Shown in pieces: positions 30,460-41,893 of a DNA stretch of 64,000 nt. A program made the position numbers and the translations under genes. The stretch is from Blattamonas nauphoetae (taxonomy: Eukaryota; Preaxostyla; Oxymonadida). Location: the NCBI GenBank assembly GCA_033064195.1, contig JARBJD010000009.1, positions 1 to 64,000 on the forward strand, in the 5' to 3' direction. Position 1 is the first letter of the stretch. Each line of letters opens with the position of its first letter. Under the pieces are notes generated by a model that made no database searches, was not told where the DNA came from, and worked only from the letters and a program-made list of their open reading frames with translations.

Positions 30460-30914
30460 TTAAACGTTCGAGTGGAGTTGTGCACTCAGAACAGACGGAG
30501 TTTTGAGTGGGAGGAGAGGACGAAAGGAGACTGTATACTGATTGGATTCAAGGATATTGTTCTGGACGATGGGAAAAATTGGAACAGGAAATGCTGAATA
30601 AAATGGAGGTTCTGTATGAAGGGACGATGCATCGGATTAGATACGTGGAGTGAACGAGATGTTTAGAAGTCATACCAAGAGGGGCACCGGTGTCAAAGAT
30701 GAGTGGATATGATAAATCCGCATTTGATTCGATGATTATGTTTCGGATGAGTTGTTTAAGATATATCTGTGTCAAAAATATGGAGGATGGATGAACGAAC
30801 TTGAGTTTCATTTATTAGAACTTTCTTTGCGTCCTTTGTGAGAGGAAGATCAGTCAAAGGTATAAGGGATTCTAATGTGCCTTTGTTTATATCATTGGTT
30901 CCTCGGGTTGCCAT
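30460..30914 (-). CDS. 118-residue protein of unknown function, three exons
   Basis: Exons 30801-30914, 30676-30766 and 30460-30611 join in frame through introns of 34 nt (30767-30800, GTTCGT..GACACAG) and 64 nt (30612-30675, GTATGA..ATACAG). The protein starts MATRGTNDINKGTLESLIPL, has a predicted helix LTKDAKKVLINETQIYLKQL and ends SVLSAQLHSNV. The helix pair LPLTKDAKKVLINE/TQIYLKQLIRNII faintly resembles histone-fold proteins of transcription complexes, but I would not assign it. The ATG at 30914 lies 40 bases from the ATG of the divergent gene at 30955. Confidence 0.65.
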
Positions 30915-30954
30915 GGGTGAATGATCAAACCATTCAGTCGTTGGCGACCACGTG
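30915..30954. promoter_or_regulatory. 40-bp bidirectional gap between divergent start codons
   Basis: Only 40 bases separate the two start codons. Promoters and both 5' untranslated regions must be minimal or overlap the opposite gene. The functional reading is inference from geometry. Confidence 0.4.
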
Positions 30955-33900
30955 ATGTCGACCTCAGATGTGGACCTTCTGCGTGACAACTATCATCCGA
31001 AGTCCATAGATCTCTCTGATTCATTCAACACAAACTTTTCTTCTTTCTTTGCACCGTATCTCAGACCTGACGAATCTCATGCTCACCAAACGCAAATGAC
31101 CACAGATTACATTACACCGATCCCCTCTCCATCATCTTATCTAGCTGCTTCACCTGCTATCGCCCAACCCTCATTTTCTAATATCACAACTCCAAAACGT
31201 GCATCCACAACTCTCGCCTTGACTTCATACACCCAAGCGCAACAACACAGTCTAAAAGGTACTGCGATCGAGACAACACCTGAAAGACGGAAGCTCATTG
31301 TTGATCCTCGTCTTAAGAGTGAAAATATCGAATCAACGCTCTCAATTTGTACACATCCACCGATCCCAATCTCTTTGCAGCCTCAGATGATTGTTCAGCT
31401 TCGAAACTCTCTCGGGCTGAAAGGCAACCCAGATATTCCAGATTCAAAGTGGGATTCTTCGTCTCTCCATTCCACCGTCGTAAATGTCGATGTGAACAAT
31501 ACACACCGAGCGAAGAATGTCATAATCCATCGAATAACAATGACCTCGTCCCCATCTTCACATGTCACAACAACCCTTGACTATAATTCGCTCGCTCTCT
31601 GCTTTGGAAAGATCGAATTGATTGATTCCCCTTCAGTCGCAGATATTCTCTTCCCAATTAAACTGGAGACCAACTCCGAGTTTTCATTCTCTTTTTTCGT
31701 TGTGAGTAATCCTGGCGCGCACACAAACCCAATTGTGACATCACCAGCACGCCAACCACCCCAACCAGCCACAACCTCTTCAGCATCACATCATTCTCCG
31801 CTTGTGATCCTCCCGCCACCTGCAAAAGGCAATATTCATCATCGGCGCCCCGGAACCGCGTTGTCATCGACAATGATGACGAATCCAATGAAGCACCAAA
31901 CGCCAAACAACCCTCCCCCAAAAACAGTCGCCACAACCGTCCAGAAGGGTGTCGAGACTGTCCACGAACTGCGACTTGATTCATCCTACCTGCGCCTCCC
32001 ACGATCCAGCTCAAAGCGCACCTTCCCTTCGAAGGAGGATGACTCGTCTTTGGACCAACAGTGGAACAGAACCCGGGCCAACCGCAGCCCCATCATCCCT
32101 TCCTTCTCGCACACCAAAGCCCGCTCTCTCGCATCCTCTCCGCGTGTCTCCAATCGATCGTTAAACTTCTCCCAAACATCATCACCCATTGCGAGCTCCT
32201 TCCTCGCCCACTCTTCGTCCAACCTCGCCGCTCCGAAACCACGCCAGCCGCCAACGAACCACGACGAGATCCCTCTCTTCGCCCCTCGCTACATCAGCAC
32301 AGGCGAATCCAGAGACATCAACAACTCCCCCTCCCTCACCAGCCTCATCTCGCATGTCAACAAGAGCGACCAAGTTCCGCTCAGTCTGCCCGACGCCAAC
32401 ATTGCTCTGCGGAACATCAGTTTGGTGGTTGAGGTGAAATGGTCTTTCGAGGGAGACGAGGAGGAGCGAGTGATCTCGACGGAAGTGTCTGCTCCCGAAC
32501 CGCCAGTACTCAACGAACAGCCACCCAAGGCAGCAGAAGACGACGAGGAAGGGAATCTGTACGTCAAGAAGCGGAAAGTCACCATCCTCACGCAACCCCT
32601 CTCGACTTTCAAAGAAGAACCCGTCCCAGACACTCCGCCGGAGCCACTCCCCGACGAAGAGAAGAAGGAAGAGAAGGCACACGTCAAACTCGTCCGCCAG
32701 CCGATCATCCACACCACACACTCCAAACCAACTGTTCGCATCTACTCGCTGCCTTCCTTCACTCTCACCTTTTCTGTTCCACCAAAAGTGAAGAAGGCCA
32801 TCCCGTTTCCGGTCGAATTGACAGTCACTTCACACACGACAGTCACCATCAAGTCCAACCTGTCCCTCATCATCCTTCCACCTGAGTCCACTTCCACCGT
32901 TCTGCTTCTGTCGCAATGCGAGATGCTCGACATCTCGATCGTCGACGACAGAGATTCGGACGATGAAGACGACAGCACCATCACCATCCCAGCACTCCCC
33001 AACACACCAACCATCCTCGCTCAGCTCCAACACGACGAGGCCGAAAAGAAGCGAGACATCCAACAATTTGTGTGGGAGCGGGCGGGGAAGGTGAAGCTGC
33101 CGTTCAGAGGGGCCACCCCGATGACTCCCATCATTGGCAAAGTGGGGCAGAGCAGTGGTGCGTACGAGAGCGGAGGAAGGTGGATGGTGGACTTGAAGAA
33201 GGACGTGGATGCTTACGAAGCGGAAGAGAGGGAGGAAGAAGAGCGGCGGGCACAGGAACGAAAACAGCTGCTCGCTCGCCGAAGTTTTGACTTCGACATG
33301 AAACGACAGGAACTGAGAGAGGAGAAGCGGAGAAAGAGACGGGAAGAAGAACAAGAGGCTCTGATGAAGCAGGCCAAGGAAATGGAGACCCTCTCCGAAA
33401 CACCCTCCTCCTCTCAACTCGCAGCAGACGCGAAGCGATCGACTGACCCCTTGCCCGCTCATCAGAAGGTGCCCTCCAATTCTTCGATGGCTGCTCCGAA
33501 GCAGACCAACAACCCGCTCTTCGGGGCACTCTACTCCGGAAAGACCAAAAGCAGCCCGACAAAGGACAGGACAGAGCCAAGCGACACTGCCCAACAAGCA
33601 CTTCTCGAGACAAGGACGGAGGGGAGTGAGCCGCAAGAGGTGCCTGAACCGCTCATCACACAACACGCCATCACACCAACGCTCTCGCCGCTCGGATCAA
33701 CGTCAGTCGTCGCTGCATCAACACCCACCACCTTCGACAACGAGGATGCTGAGACGGAATCAGAGTCAGAATCGACATCAAGTTCCACTTCGAAGAGAGA
33801 CGAAGCTGAACCGCCACAGACACTGCCGTCCGAGTCGAAAGGGCTCTGCTCGGGTGTTGTCCCTTCGACCGTCGCAGACGCGGACGTCCTCACAGTCTCC

Positions 33901-34204
33901 AAGTCTCGTGTGAAGGATCTGACAGATGCATTCAGCTTGACAGAACTTCCGTCAACTGAAACGAACCATCCAATCGTCAGTTTGGAGCGAATCGTTCACA
34001 TCGAGTTTGTTGTTTCTCTTTCTCATTTCCTTCGTCTCCTTCAGCTCTCTTCCTCCTTTCCAATCAACCAAGACAACTATCCACTTCATTGCCACTGCAG
34101 CAGGCTCTTTCGAACTCTGCCAATTTGCACTGTACGATAGGAAGAACAAGTCTCTCTACAGACAAACTTTGATTTACCCCCTTCTCGTCGATTGCGAGGA
34201 GTGA
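30955..34204 (+). CDS. large beta-rich protein of unknown function, two exons
   Basis: The first exon runs 30955-34004. A 40-nt intron (34005-34044, GTTTGT..CCTTCAG) leads to a last exon ending at 34204, which adds TKTTIHFIATAAGSFELCQF and ends LLVDCEE. Without the intron the frame would end earlier with an unrelated tail. The protein (about 1070 residues) alternates Ser/Pro-rich linkers with beta-rich blocks (about residues 125-240, 490-520, 600-690), then a charged coiled coil (EEREEEERRAQERKQLLARR) and an acidic Ser/Thr stretch. The beta blocks and terminal domain could be immunoglobulin-like folds as in TRAPP-type trafficking subunits. That is a weak impression, so I leave the function open. 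Confidence 0.7.
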
Positions 34205-34273
34205 TCTTGTTTTCTTCTGTACCCATTTCATCGTTGTTTCTTGTTTTAAATAAACACGTGTGAAATGGCATTA

Positions 34274-35640
34274 TTATGACGAAGAAACAGGCGTGTACGG
34301 AAGGTGAAGAGTCTGAAGGAATGTTGTGAGACGAACACATCGTTGTGGATCGGAGTTAAGAATCGAAACCTCAGGAAGTGTCTCCGGAGCCACCTTCTCT
34401 TTCTTCAACGACCCCACTCGGAACCAGACCTCAAGTTTGGCTTCGCCCTCCTTGGCAGTCTTGTTGGCAAGGGCACACAGTTCGCGCGCATCCCTCCTCC
34501 AAATCGCAAAGTCAGGCCAGTCCGTCGCATACGGAAGGAAAGGCTTGTCGGTGACAAAATGGACAAGGCAGGTCGGCTGAAGCGGGGAGACTTCTGCATC
34601 ACCAGATCCCATCTTCTCTCCCTTTCCGGAAAACTTTTTCGACTTTTGAGGTTTATCCCATTTCTTGGCAGGTTTGGATGGGGCAGGAGGAGCAGATATT
34701 GTGGATGATTGGAAGAAGGTCTTTGATGGCCGTGTTGCAGCATCACGCGGGGCTTCAGCTTCTTCTCCATCCATCAGTTTCTGACCCAATTCTAAGACTG
34801 ATGGATCCTTCCATGCGATTCTTGCGTATTCATTGCCAAGATGAGTCCAGTGTTTGTTCTTATTCAAGAAGTAGAGAGTAACAAGCTGTTCATCTGGTCC
34901 TGCATTGAAACTAGTGTTTCCATATGGTTTTTGACGATGAAGATCCGTCATCATTCCTCCAAAGTCGTCTTGAGAAGGATGAAGAAGAAGAGTGCACCCA
35001 GAGATGCCATAGGTGTGTCTTAACGACAGTGCAACGTTTTCTCGAGAGTGAACAGTTCCTGTTGGACATAATGACGATGAATCACCAGAGAGATTTCCGG
35101 TTGGAAGTTCCTGGAGGACAGTCGAAAAAAAAGAGTGAAACGATTTGGAGAGTGAAGAGATCATCACAGCTTCTGAGTGCGATCATATCTGAATCGAGGA
35201 GTAAGACTCGTTCATAGCAAGTCAATTGAAACACATGCAGCTTAGTGAAACAGGAATGAATCCAATCATAATTTGCACGAAAGCGTTTCCAACGACTCAC
35301 ATCACATTCATGAGTGATAGGATCAACATCAATCACATAATCTACAGACACAATGAGCATAAAAAGAAAAGAAAACCAAAAACACGCGAAAGAACGAGTT
35401 TTGCTTCTTCTGATACGTCACCACAAACAATACAAATAAGATCTATTGGTCCTGTGTTGTATTTTCGCAACGAATATCCAAGTACGAGTGCTCCAGGGAC
35501 ATACGAATCACCTGAGAAAAACGAGTCGTAGATGATATATGACGTACAGAAACACATTAAATGATATACACACTATTATATACAAAAGTAGCAATCGCAA
35601 ATCGTTTTGTTTGATAGGTTGTTGGTGGAATATCGGCCAT
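34274..35640 (-). CDS. glycogenin-type family 8 glycosyltransferase
   Basis: Four exons join in frame: 35574-35640, 35377-35511, 35142-35341 and 34274-35110, with introns of 62, 35 and 31 nt. The joined protein of about 412 residues starts MADIPPTTYQ. It reads FVYNSDSYVPGALVLGYSL, SRVFDYVIDVDPI, FTKLHVFQLTCYERVLLLDSDM, then FNAGPDEQLVTLYF: the family 8 nucleotide-binding and metal-binding (D-S-D) pattern seen in glycogenin and galactinol synthase. It would transfer a sugar from a nucleotide donor; the acceptor cannot be told. The last 180 residues are a basic Ser/Pro linker plus a small domain that I do not recognise. It ends 69 bases from the neighbouring plus-strand gene. Confidence 0.85.
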
Positions 35641-35912
35641 CTAGATGTGAAGTCAAATTTCAGAATTGGAGATGAAAATTGGTGAGTTAATTTATCATTA
35701 CATGATGAAAACAGCATAATATTACTCAGAATAGAAACTAGCTAACCGAAAGAAATTTAGCACACGTTCTTGAGAATAAAAGAATGTGCTTCGATGTTTC
35801 TCTCGATTGAAACTCAAAAATGATGTGGAAATGAGACTAAAACACAATATTGCATTCAATGAAGACATACACAGAATAAAGTCGAACAGAAGACAAAATT
35901 ATCGCAATTTCC
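35641..35912. other. short AT-rich gap between two minus-strand genes
   Basis: The 272 bases separate the start of the glycosyltransferase gene from the stop of the lipid phosphatase gene. No further gene is seen. Confidence 0.5.
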
Positions 35913-37475
35913 TTATCTTCCCCTTCCTCGTCCTCCTCTCTGAGAAGGACGTGAGCCCCTTGTTGAGTCAGATTGGAGTTCAGGAGTCACTTCTTTCATC
36001 TCTTCGATATCACCCTCCTTGGCCGGGTGAACTTGCAATTCGGAGTTTTGTTTCGGCGGTCGTCGAAGCGGCTGTCTCGAATGATGAGAGCTGCCATTTG
36101 ACAACACCTCTTCTTTGCCCTTCATCTTCTCCTCCTTCGCTCGTGCGCCCTCCTCCTCTTTCTTCTTCTTATCCCACACCATTCTCTGATGAGCAACAAT
36201 CAGAGCGCGTCTCCTTATATGATACAGCACTCCCCCAAAGATCCCCCCCAGAGCACCAATGATCGACCCCCCAATGACATCGCCCGTGTGATGCCGAGAG
36301 TCCGAGATCCGGCTCCCCACCACAAAGATCGACGCCGTGAAGAGAGCAATCGAGACGGCAATCACGACGGCCGTGACGATGGCGTCGATGTGGAACTGGT
36401 ATTGGCGGGACACAGGCTCAGAAGGACCATCCTCTCGCAGAGAGCGACAGCAGCACAGACACGGGTTGGCCATATTTCGGCGGAGGTTCCGCGAGCATTT
36501 CGCAATCATCCACGCCAGTTCGATTGCGAACGAGATGGAAATAAACGCGGCCCACATTGAGCTGGCTGAGTGTCCAGAAGGAAAAGACATGCGCCCCTCT
36601 TTGATGAGGTGGTCCGCCGCCTTTTTTGTGAGGCCTGGCATCCCTGTGCACGTCCAGTCGTGGGCCAGCACATGGCCATACAAGCTGATGTCTGCCGCAG
36701 ATTTGGTGGCTATCTCGGCTGGGTCGGGTCGACATCTAATCAAAGCAACGATGAAAGGGCACGAAGCACACCTGTCGATGAAATCAGGACGAAAACGAGG
36801 GATGAAGAGTTTGAGAATGGAAACAACGCCCATCACAGAACACAAGGAAGAGACTACGGCAACAGCGGCAGCTTGCAACGAAAGACACTGATATGGCATA
36901 AATATCTGCGATATCAGAGTGGATGCAACTCCTGAGCCAGTTGATGGAAGAATGAGCCACGAACAGGAATGCAAACCATATACTAACACAAAAAGAATCG
37001 ATCCAAAACTTGAAACCCACTCTTCATGAGTGAAGGGATACGAGAAGGTTGGATCGTCAAAGTGAAAGGTTTTCTTGAATCGAGGAAAAAGTTCGAAGAC
37101 TGGTGAACAAATAGGTAAAAATGATTGTCAGAATATCCGAAATAGGTGTTTGAAGGAAAAAATGTTAGAATTACGAAAAAAAGGCAGACTGAACCCAAAA
37201 GCAGCAAGAGCAGAGAGGACAAGTTCCACAATGAAGAGAAAAATGCTGGCACAGGTACAGTTGTGTTTGATATCGTCCCACGTGATATCTAATTGGGTAA
37301 CATCATCTGATTCTGATGGAACACAGCAACTACACAGAGAGGCAATACGAATTGGTGCTGGACGTTGATGAGACTTATTGGTGTACAGATGGTCGCCTCT
37401 TTCGATTTCTGCAGGGTTTATTGGAATGGCAGATGTCTGATTAACATGTGGGATTTCAGCTGAATCCACACTCAT
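35913..37475 (-). CDS. lipid phosphate phosphatase, PAP2 family
   Basis: Two exons, 37175-37475 and 35913-37099, are joined across a 75-nt intron (37100-37174, GTAATT..CACCAG), giving 495 residues. All three PAP2 signatures are present: KLFIPRFRP, FPSGHSASS and SRISDSRHHTGDV, the last two holding the catalytic His residues. The exon join restores the first membrane helix (SIFLFIVELVLSALAAFGF) and the family lead-in TFHFDDPTFSYPF. Five to six helices fit an integral membrane enzyme removing phosphate from lipids such as phosphatidic acid. The C-terminal tail is Lys/Glu/Arg-rich and cytoplasmic. Confidence 0.9.
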
Positions 37476-37709
37476 CAAAAAACGGCCTGGAATGAAGTTA
37501 TCAGATCACCCTTTATTATTGTTTCGTCAGAATTCGAAAGAGGTGTCACGGAAGATAATTGAGGTGAACCTGCAATTTTTTTATGATCTCCCGACACATG
37601 AAAGATATAATATGTAAAAAAGCCTGAAGTGCTCTTCAAAAACTCTCTCTCGGAGTTGGAGATCGATATGAAATTCGTATTTCTCACCTGTACACTTTCG
37701 TATTTTCAG

Positions 37710-40380
37710 ATGAGCGAACAACCTGAACCAGCTCCCAAACCAGAACAGAGTGAACCTGTTGAAGAGGACCCTCTTGACCTCGATTCTTCTTCTCCAGATT
37801 ACACTGAAGATGTTGAACTTGGTATGCAGAATCCACCGTCTTCTGAATACCATCAAAGATCCTCTATCACTTTTCCGCATTATTCATTCATTTATTTTGA
37901 TCCCACTTGACTGTTCTCTCACTTTATCTCTCATCTTCTATCATTTTCACCAACGCACCTCATTCCAACCCAGTTCTTGATGAAAAACCTAGGAACGTCA
38001 TCCTTGCCCTCCTCAAGCAAGTTAGACCCGGAATGGACTTGTCAACTATTTCCCGTGTGATTTTTCATTATCCATATTCTTTAAATTGTCACTGAATTTC
38101 TCCGTCAATCTCCGCTCTCTATCAGTCCCCACATTCGTCCTGGAACCTCGGTCGATCACCGAACGATTCACTGACTTCTTTGTTTACCAACACTATCTGC
38201 TAAAGTTGCCTTTTTTCCATCTCTAAGCATTTTTCTTCAATTGTTTTCATCTTCTCCTCCTTAGTGCAATTAAATTGGAAGATCCCGTTGAAAGATTGCT
38301 TGGAATTACCACATGGTACACCCATTGCTTCAATTTTGTTCACACTGTTCCACCTATTCTCTATAAATTTGAAGGTTTCTGTCAGGATGGCATCCTCAAG
38401 CACGGGGCGTGAACAAACCATACAATCCTCGCCTCGGGGAATTCTTCCGATGCTTTTGGCAGTATTCTGAGGACTCTTTGATGGTCCCTCCTCCACAAAT
38501 CGTCGACGGTCACCAAGAACCAGATTGGAGTCAAGATCCCAATCTTCCGTCATTCTGCATTCCATGCCCTGATGGAAGCAAGACCTGGTATATTTCTGAA
38601 CAGGTCTCTCATCATCCACCCATCACCGCTCTTCGTTTCGAAAACCCTCAAAATGGCTTTTCGATTTCTGGCATGCTTCTCCCTCTCGTAACCCTTCAAA
38701 CTGGAATTCCTTAGGTTTTATTTATACCAAGACAAAGTTCCTTGGCAATTCTGTTGTTTGCATGCTTCCTGGTGATGTTCGCCTCCGCATCCGAAAAGAT
38801 TGGAAGGCTTGGAACGCATCGTGGAAGCAAATGGAGGAAGCAAAGGCGTCGAGATCTGGACTGAATTTTGCATCGATGTCACAAGAGTCTCCTCCATTCT
38901 GTCATCTTCATTACTTTTTCCTTTTTTCTTCTCTTTCGTTCATTGTTCAGACCAAGCACAAATCTGATTGATCTCAATCCTTCCTGTCCCGCCTTCCAAC
39001 CTCCCCTCCTTCCCCGAGACGAACTTCCCTACGAAGAGTACACGTTCCAACTCCCTTCTGTCTACGGCCGCGGTGTTGTTATTGGCACGCTCAGCATCGA
39101 GATGGCTGATCCTGCGCGCATTGTCTGCAAGCAAAACAACATCCAGGCCTACGTTGATTTCAAGGCAAAGGTTTCCAGCCTCTCTTTGATCTCTCTCAGA
39201 CGATGTTCCACAGGATGAAGAATCAGTTGGTTGGGCATATTTGTGAGCTAACTGGAGTCCATAAGACGGACAGTCAGGGAAAGGGACCGGTCCTCCTTGA
39301 TCTCCATGGTGATTGGACAAGCCATCTCAATGTCACAGACAAGAGGAACATCCCAGCTGATAAGTTGATCGCCGTATGAATGAATCTAGTTTTGCCCAAC
39401 AACAATTTTTTTGTCAATTGCTTCTTTTTGACCACCTTTTTCATTTTCTCATGTCTCACCAATATCTCAGGGAGGAAAACCAATCTGTGTCTGGAACATC
39501 CAAAAGACCCCAAAATCAAAGAAGATGGTTCAGAAAACGACCAAACAAGACCCACAAGAAAGTAGAGCGTATGCGAATTTACCATTATGTCATCGAACAC
39601 TCTAGCTTGTGGTCTGGTGTGACAGCTGCCATCCTCTCGAAAGATCTGACTAAAGCAAGTGTCGAGAAGGATCGTCTTGAAACAGAGGCGCGCCAGATCG
39701 CGATTGAGCGAGTCCAAAAACAAGTTGGATGGAGACAACGATATTTCCACTTTATTCCAGAAAGAAACACATGGCGTTTCAACTGGGGTGTTTTGAATGG
39801 AGAGGAGATGTCAGACGAAGAGGAAGAGAGGTACATGGACGACGAGGAGAAGAAGAAGAGACAGAAGGATCGAGAACAGTTCAAGCAGAAGATTGAGGAA
39901 AAGAAAGAACGAGAAGAGAAAGTTCTCAAAGACAGTGTACCTACCCCTTCCCCAACAAGATCATCGTCTTCAAGCCCATCCGATGACATCCAACACCCAT
40001 CACCCGATTCTGCAGCCTTCTCCGCATACAATCCGATTCCTCTTGTCCTCTCCCCAACCTCTCCCTCGCAACAGCCTGCTCAGACTGAACATCAGCAGAT
40101 TCAGTTCGGGACATACTTCGGGCGCTTTGGATTGGGCGACATCACCGCCTTCAACTGTCCGGATGCTCGCGAAATGATGAAGGAACCAAAGATCGGGGCC
40201 CATTCCAAGAAAGGTGAAGATGTTGATACTTGGGGTATGTTATGCATTACTCGTTATTTCTCATTTAAATTTTGCATCACCATTCTCCATCATCATTTCT
40301 TTCTTTGTACCATCTCTTCCCCAGTCACCGATTGCCCACCGTTTCCTACTTCCCTTTCTGCTCCATGGCCAACGAATTAA
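37710..40380 (+). CDS. oxysterol-binding protein (ORD domain)
   Basis: A multi-exon gene. Introns I could frame-check are 37822-37973, 38055-38125, 38205-38264, 38316-38374, 38671-38714, 39569-39605 and 40235-40324; others lie between 38780 and 39480. The joined text carries the ORD hallmarks: ISLPTFVLEPRS, AIKLEDPVERLLGITTWFLSGWHP, KPYNPRLGEFFRCFW, YISEQVSHHPPITAL, FSISG joined to FIYTKTKFLGN, KPICVWNI, and SRALWSGVTAAI. The family moves sterols and phosphoinositides between membranes at contact sites. A charged coiled segment and a Ser/Pro tail follow the domain, and the gene ends PWPTN. No PH domain was seen. The start is the first ATG after a possible splice acceptor, so an extra 5' exon is possible. 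Confidence 0.85.
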
Positions 40381-40606
40381 TCTGTCAAGTTCTCCATAGT
40401 GCTCACTCTCTCATCGTCGTTACGTTCAGGACATTGGTGCCTAGGTCTTCCTTCTTTCGACAAAGTCATCTCATATTTTGTTTCTATTCTTGAATTTGAA
40501 TGATTAAATTGTTGGAATAACTCTCTTCAAACATTGTGTGAAACAAAATGGGCTTGATTTTGATCCAGTCTCACAAGCTCACACAAGATTGAAATCAGCT
40601 CATCAG

Positions 40607-41731
40607 ATGGAAGTCAAGAAAGAAAAACGAACACATTCGGAAAAAGATGAAAAGAAGAAGGATAAAAAGGAAAAGAAACACACATCTGAGAAAAAGGACA
40701 AATCTCACAAACACAAGGACAAAAAGGAGAAATCTAAAAAGCACCACGACCACAAACGTGAATCATCATCTTCCGATGAGGTAGATGTCAAATCAATTAA
40801 GAATGTCCAGCCAGAACCAACCACAACATCCACCAACCAGCCACACGATTCGTTCCCACAAAATATCCTCGTTGACTCAATACAATTTGATACTCAGACG
40901 ATACCGATTGATCAACTCCGACGACAATTGCATATTGGAAGTCTTTCATTCGATGCGACAGTATCAATGATTTTCGAGATGGCTCGACAATTCGGTGATA
41001 TTGAACTTCTTCATGTCCCCCAAAAGAACAACGGCCGATTAAAAGGCTTCGCTTTCATTCAATATTCACAACAAGCTTCCCTTGACAAGGCAATTCAAGC
41101 TTTCGATTCTCAACCGGAAAGTTTCACAATTTGTGGGAGAGCTGTCCGCTTTGCACGGAGAGCTGAACCAGCACCTGTTGAATCCACCCCACTCCCACAA
41201 ATACGAACTAAATCGAATGAGGCTGAACCAACATATCCAACGCATGACCAACCCGCTGCCCATACTCCCAGACAGTACACTCCGTCTACTCCAACGTCTT
41301 CCTATGCCTCCGCTGCTGACAATACACCATGTTTGTTTGTTGGAAATTTGGCCTTTTCGGTGACGAAAGATGATTTGATGTTGTTCTTTGATGAATACAA
41401 GCCAGTTCGAGCACGCATCGTATATGAGGCTGGAACAGACAACACTCGCAGCAAAGGCTTTGGATATGTCGATTTTCCTGATGGAGAGACAGCTACTCGT
41501 GTTGTACAGGAGAAAAACAAATCTAATCTATTTGGGCGACCTCTTAAGCTAGATGTGACAAAGAGAAGGGATAAGTACAATGGAATGCCCATTGCTGGTG
41601 TTCCCTCAGATTCATCCAGTCAAGGAACCCCAAATGGACGAGGTAGAGATGGTGGATCGAGAGGTGGATTTCGTGGAACACCTCGAGGAGGCAGGGGGAG
41701 TTATGGGATTCCTTTCGGAAGCAATTACTAA
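40607..41731 (+). CDS. RNA-binding protein with two RRMs and an RGG tail
   Basis: From the first ATG the protein has about 374 residues. A Lys-rich, nuclear-targeting N-terminus (KKDKKEKKHTSEKKDKSHKH) is followed by RRM1 (LHIGSLSFDATVSMIF ... GFAFIQYS) and RRM2 (LFVGNLAFSVTKDDLM ... SKGFGYVDF). It ends with a Gly/Arg tail (GSRGGFRGTPRGGRGS). The order basic arm, RRMs, RGG is that of nucleolin and related ribosome-biogenesis or splicing proteins. The frame is open 23 codons further upstream to a GTG, so a short upstream exon cannot be excluded. It lies 226 bases after the oxysterol-binding gene on the same strand. Confidence 0.85.
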   Translation: MEVKKEKRTHSEKDEKKKDKKEKKHTSEKKDKSHKHKDKKEKSKKHHDHKRESSSSDEVDVKSIKNVQPEPTTTSTNQPHDSFPQNILVDSIQFDTQTIPIDQLRRQLHIGSLSFDATVSMIFEMARQFGDIELLHVPQKNNGRLKGFAFIQYSQQASLDKAIQAFDSQPESFTICGRAVRFARRAEPAPVESTPLPQIRTKSNEAEPTYPTHDQPAAHTPRQYTPSTPTSSYASAADNTPCLFVGNLAFSVTKDDLMLFFDEYKPVRARIVYEAGTDNTRSKGFGYVDFPDGETATRVVQEKNKSNLFGRPLKLDVTKRRDKYNGMPIAGVPSDSSSQGTPNGRGRDGGSRGGFRGTPRGGRGSYGIPFGSNY

Positions 41732-41893
41732 ATTGCAGCTCATTTTTCACTCTTTTGCACCATCATGATTTAACGAAGAAACATTTCACAAATGAATTTT
41801 GAAACTCGATTATCGAACTATGGATGACCAATCAGCTTGAAAATGAGGGATAAATCGGAATTAGTCATAGTCGTGAAGTGTTCAATGCGTGAA

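Noticed and set aside
31581-33902. Several minus-strand frames over 100 codons within the large plus-strand gene
   Set aside because: They are antisense to a continuous coding exon and lack motifs; codon bias of the plus strand accounts for them.
38200-38619. Minus-strand 139-codon frame in the oxysterol-binding gene
   Set aside because: It covers exons whose plus-strand translation matches ORD motifs, so it is an antisense shadow.
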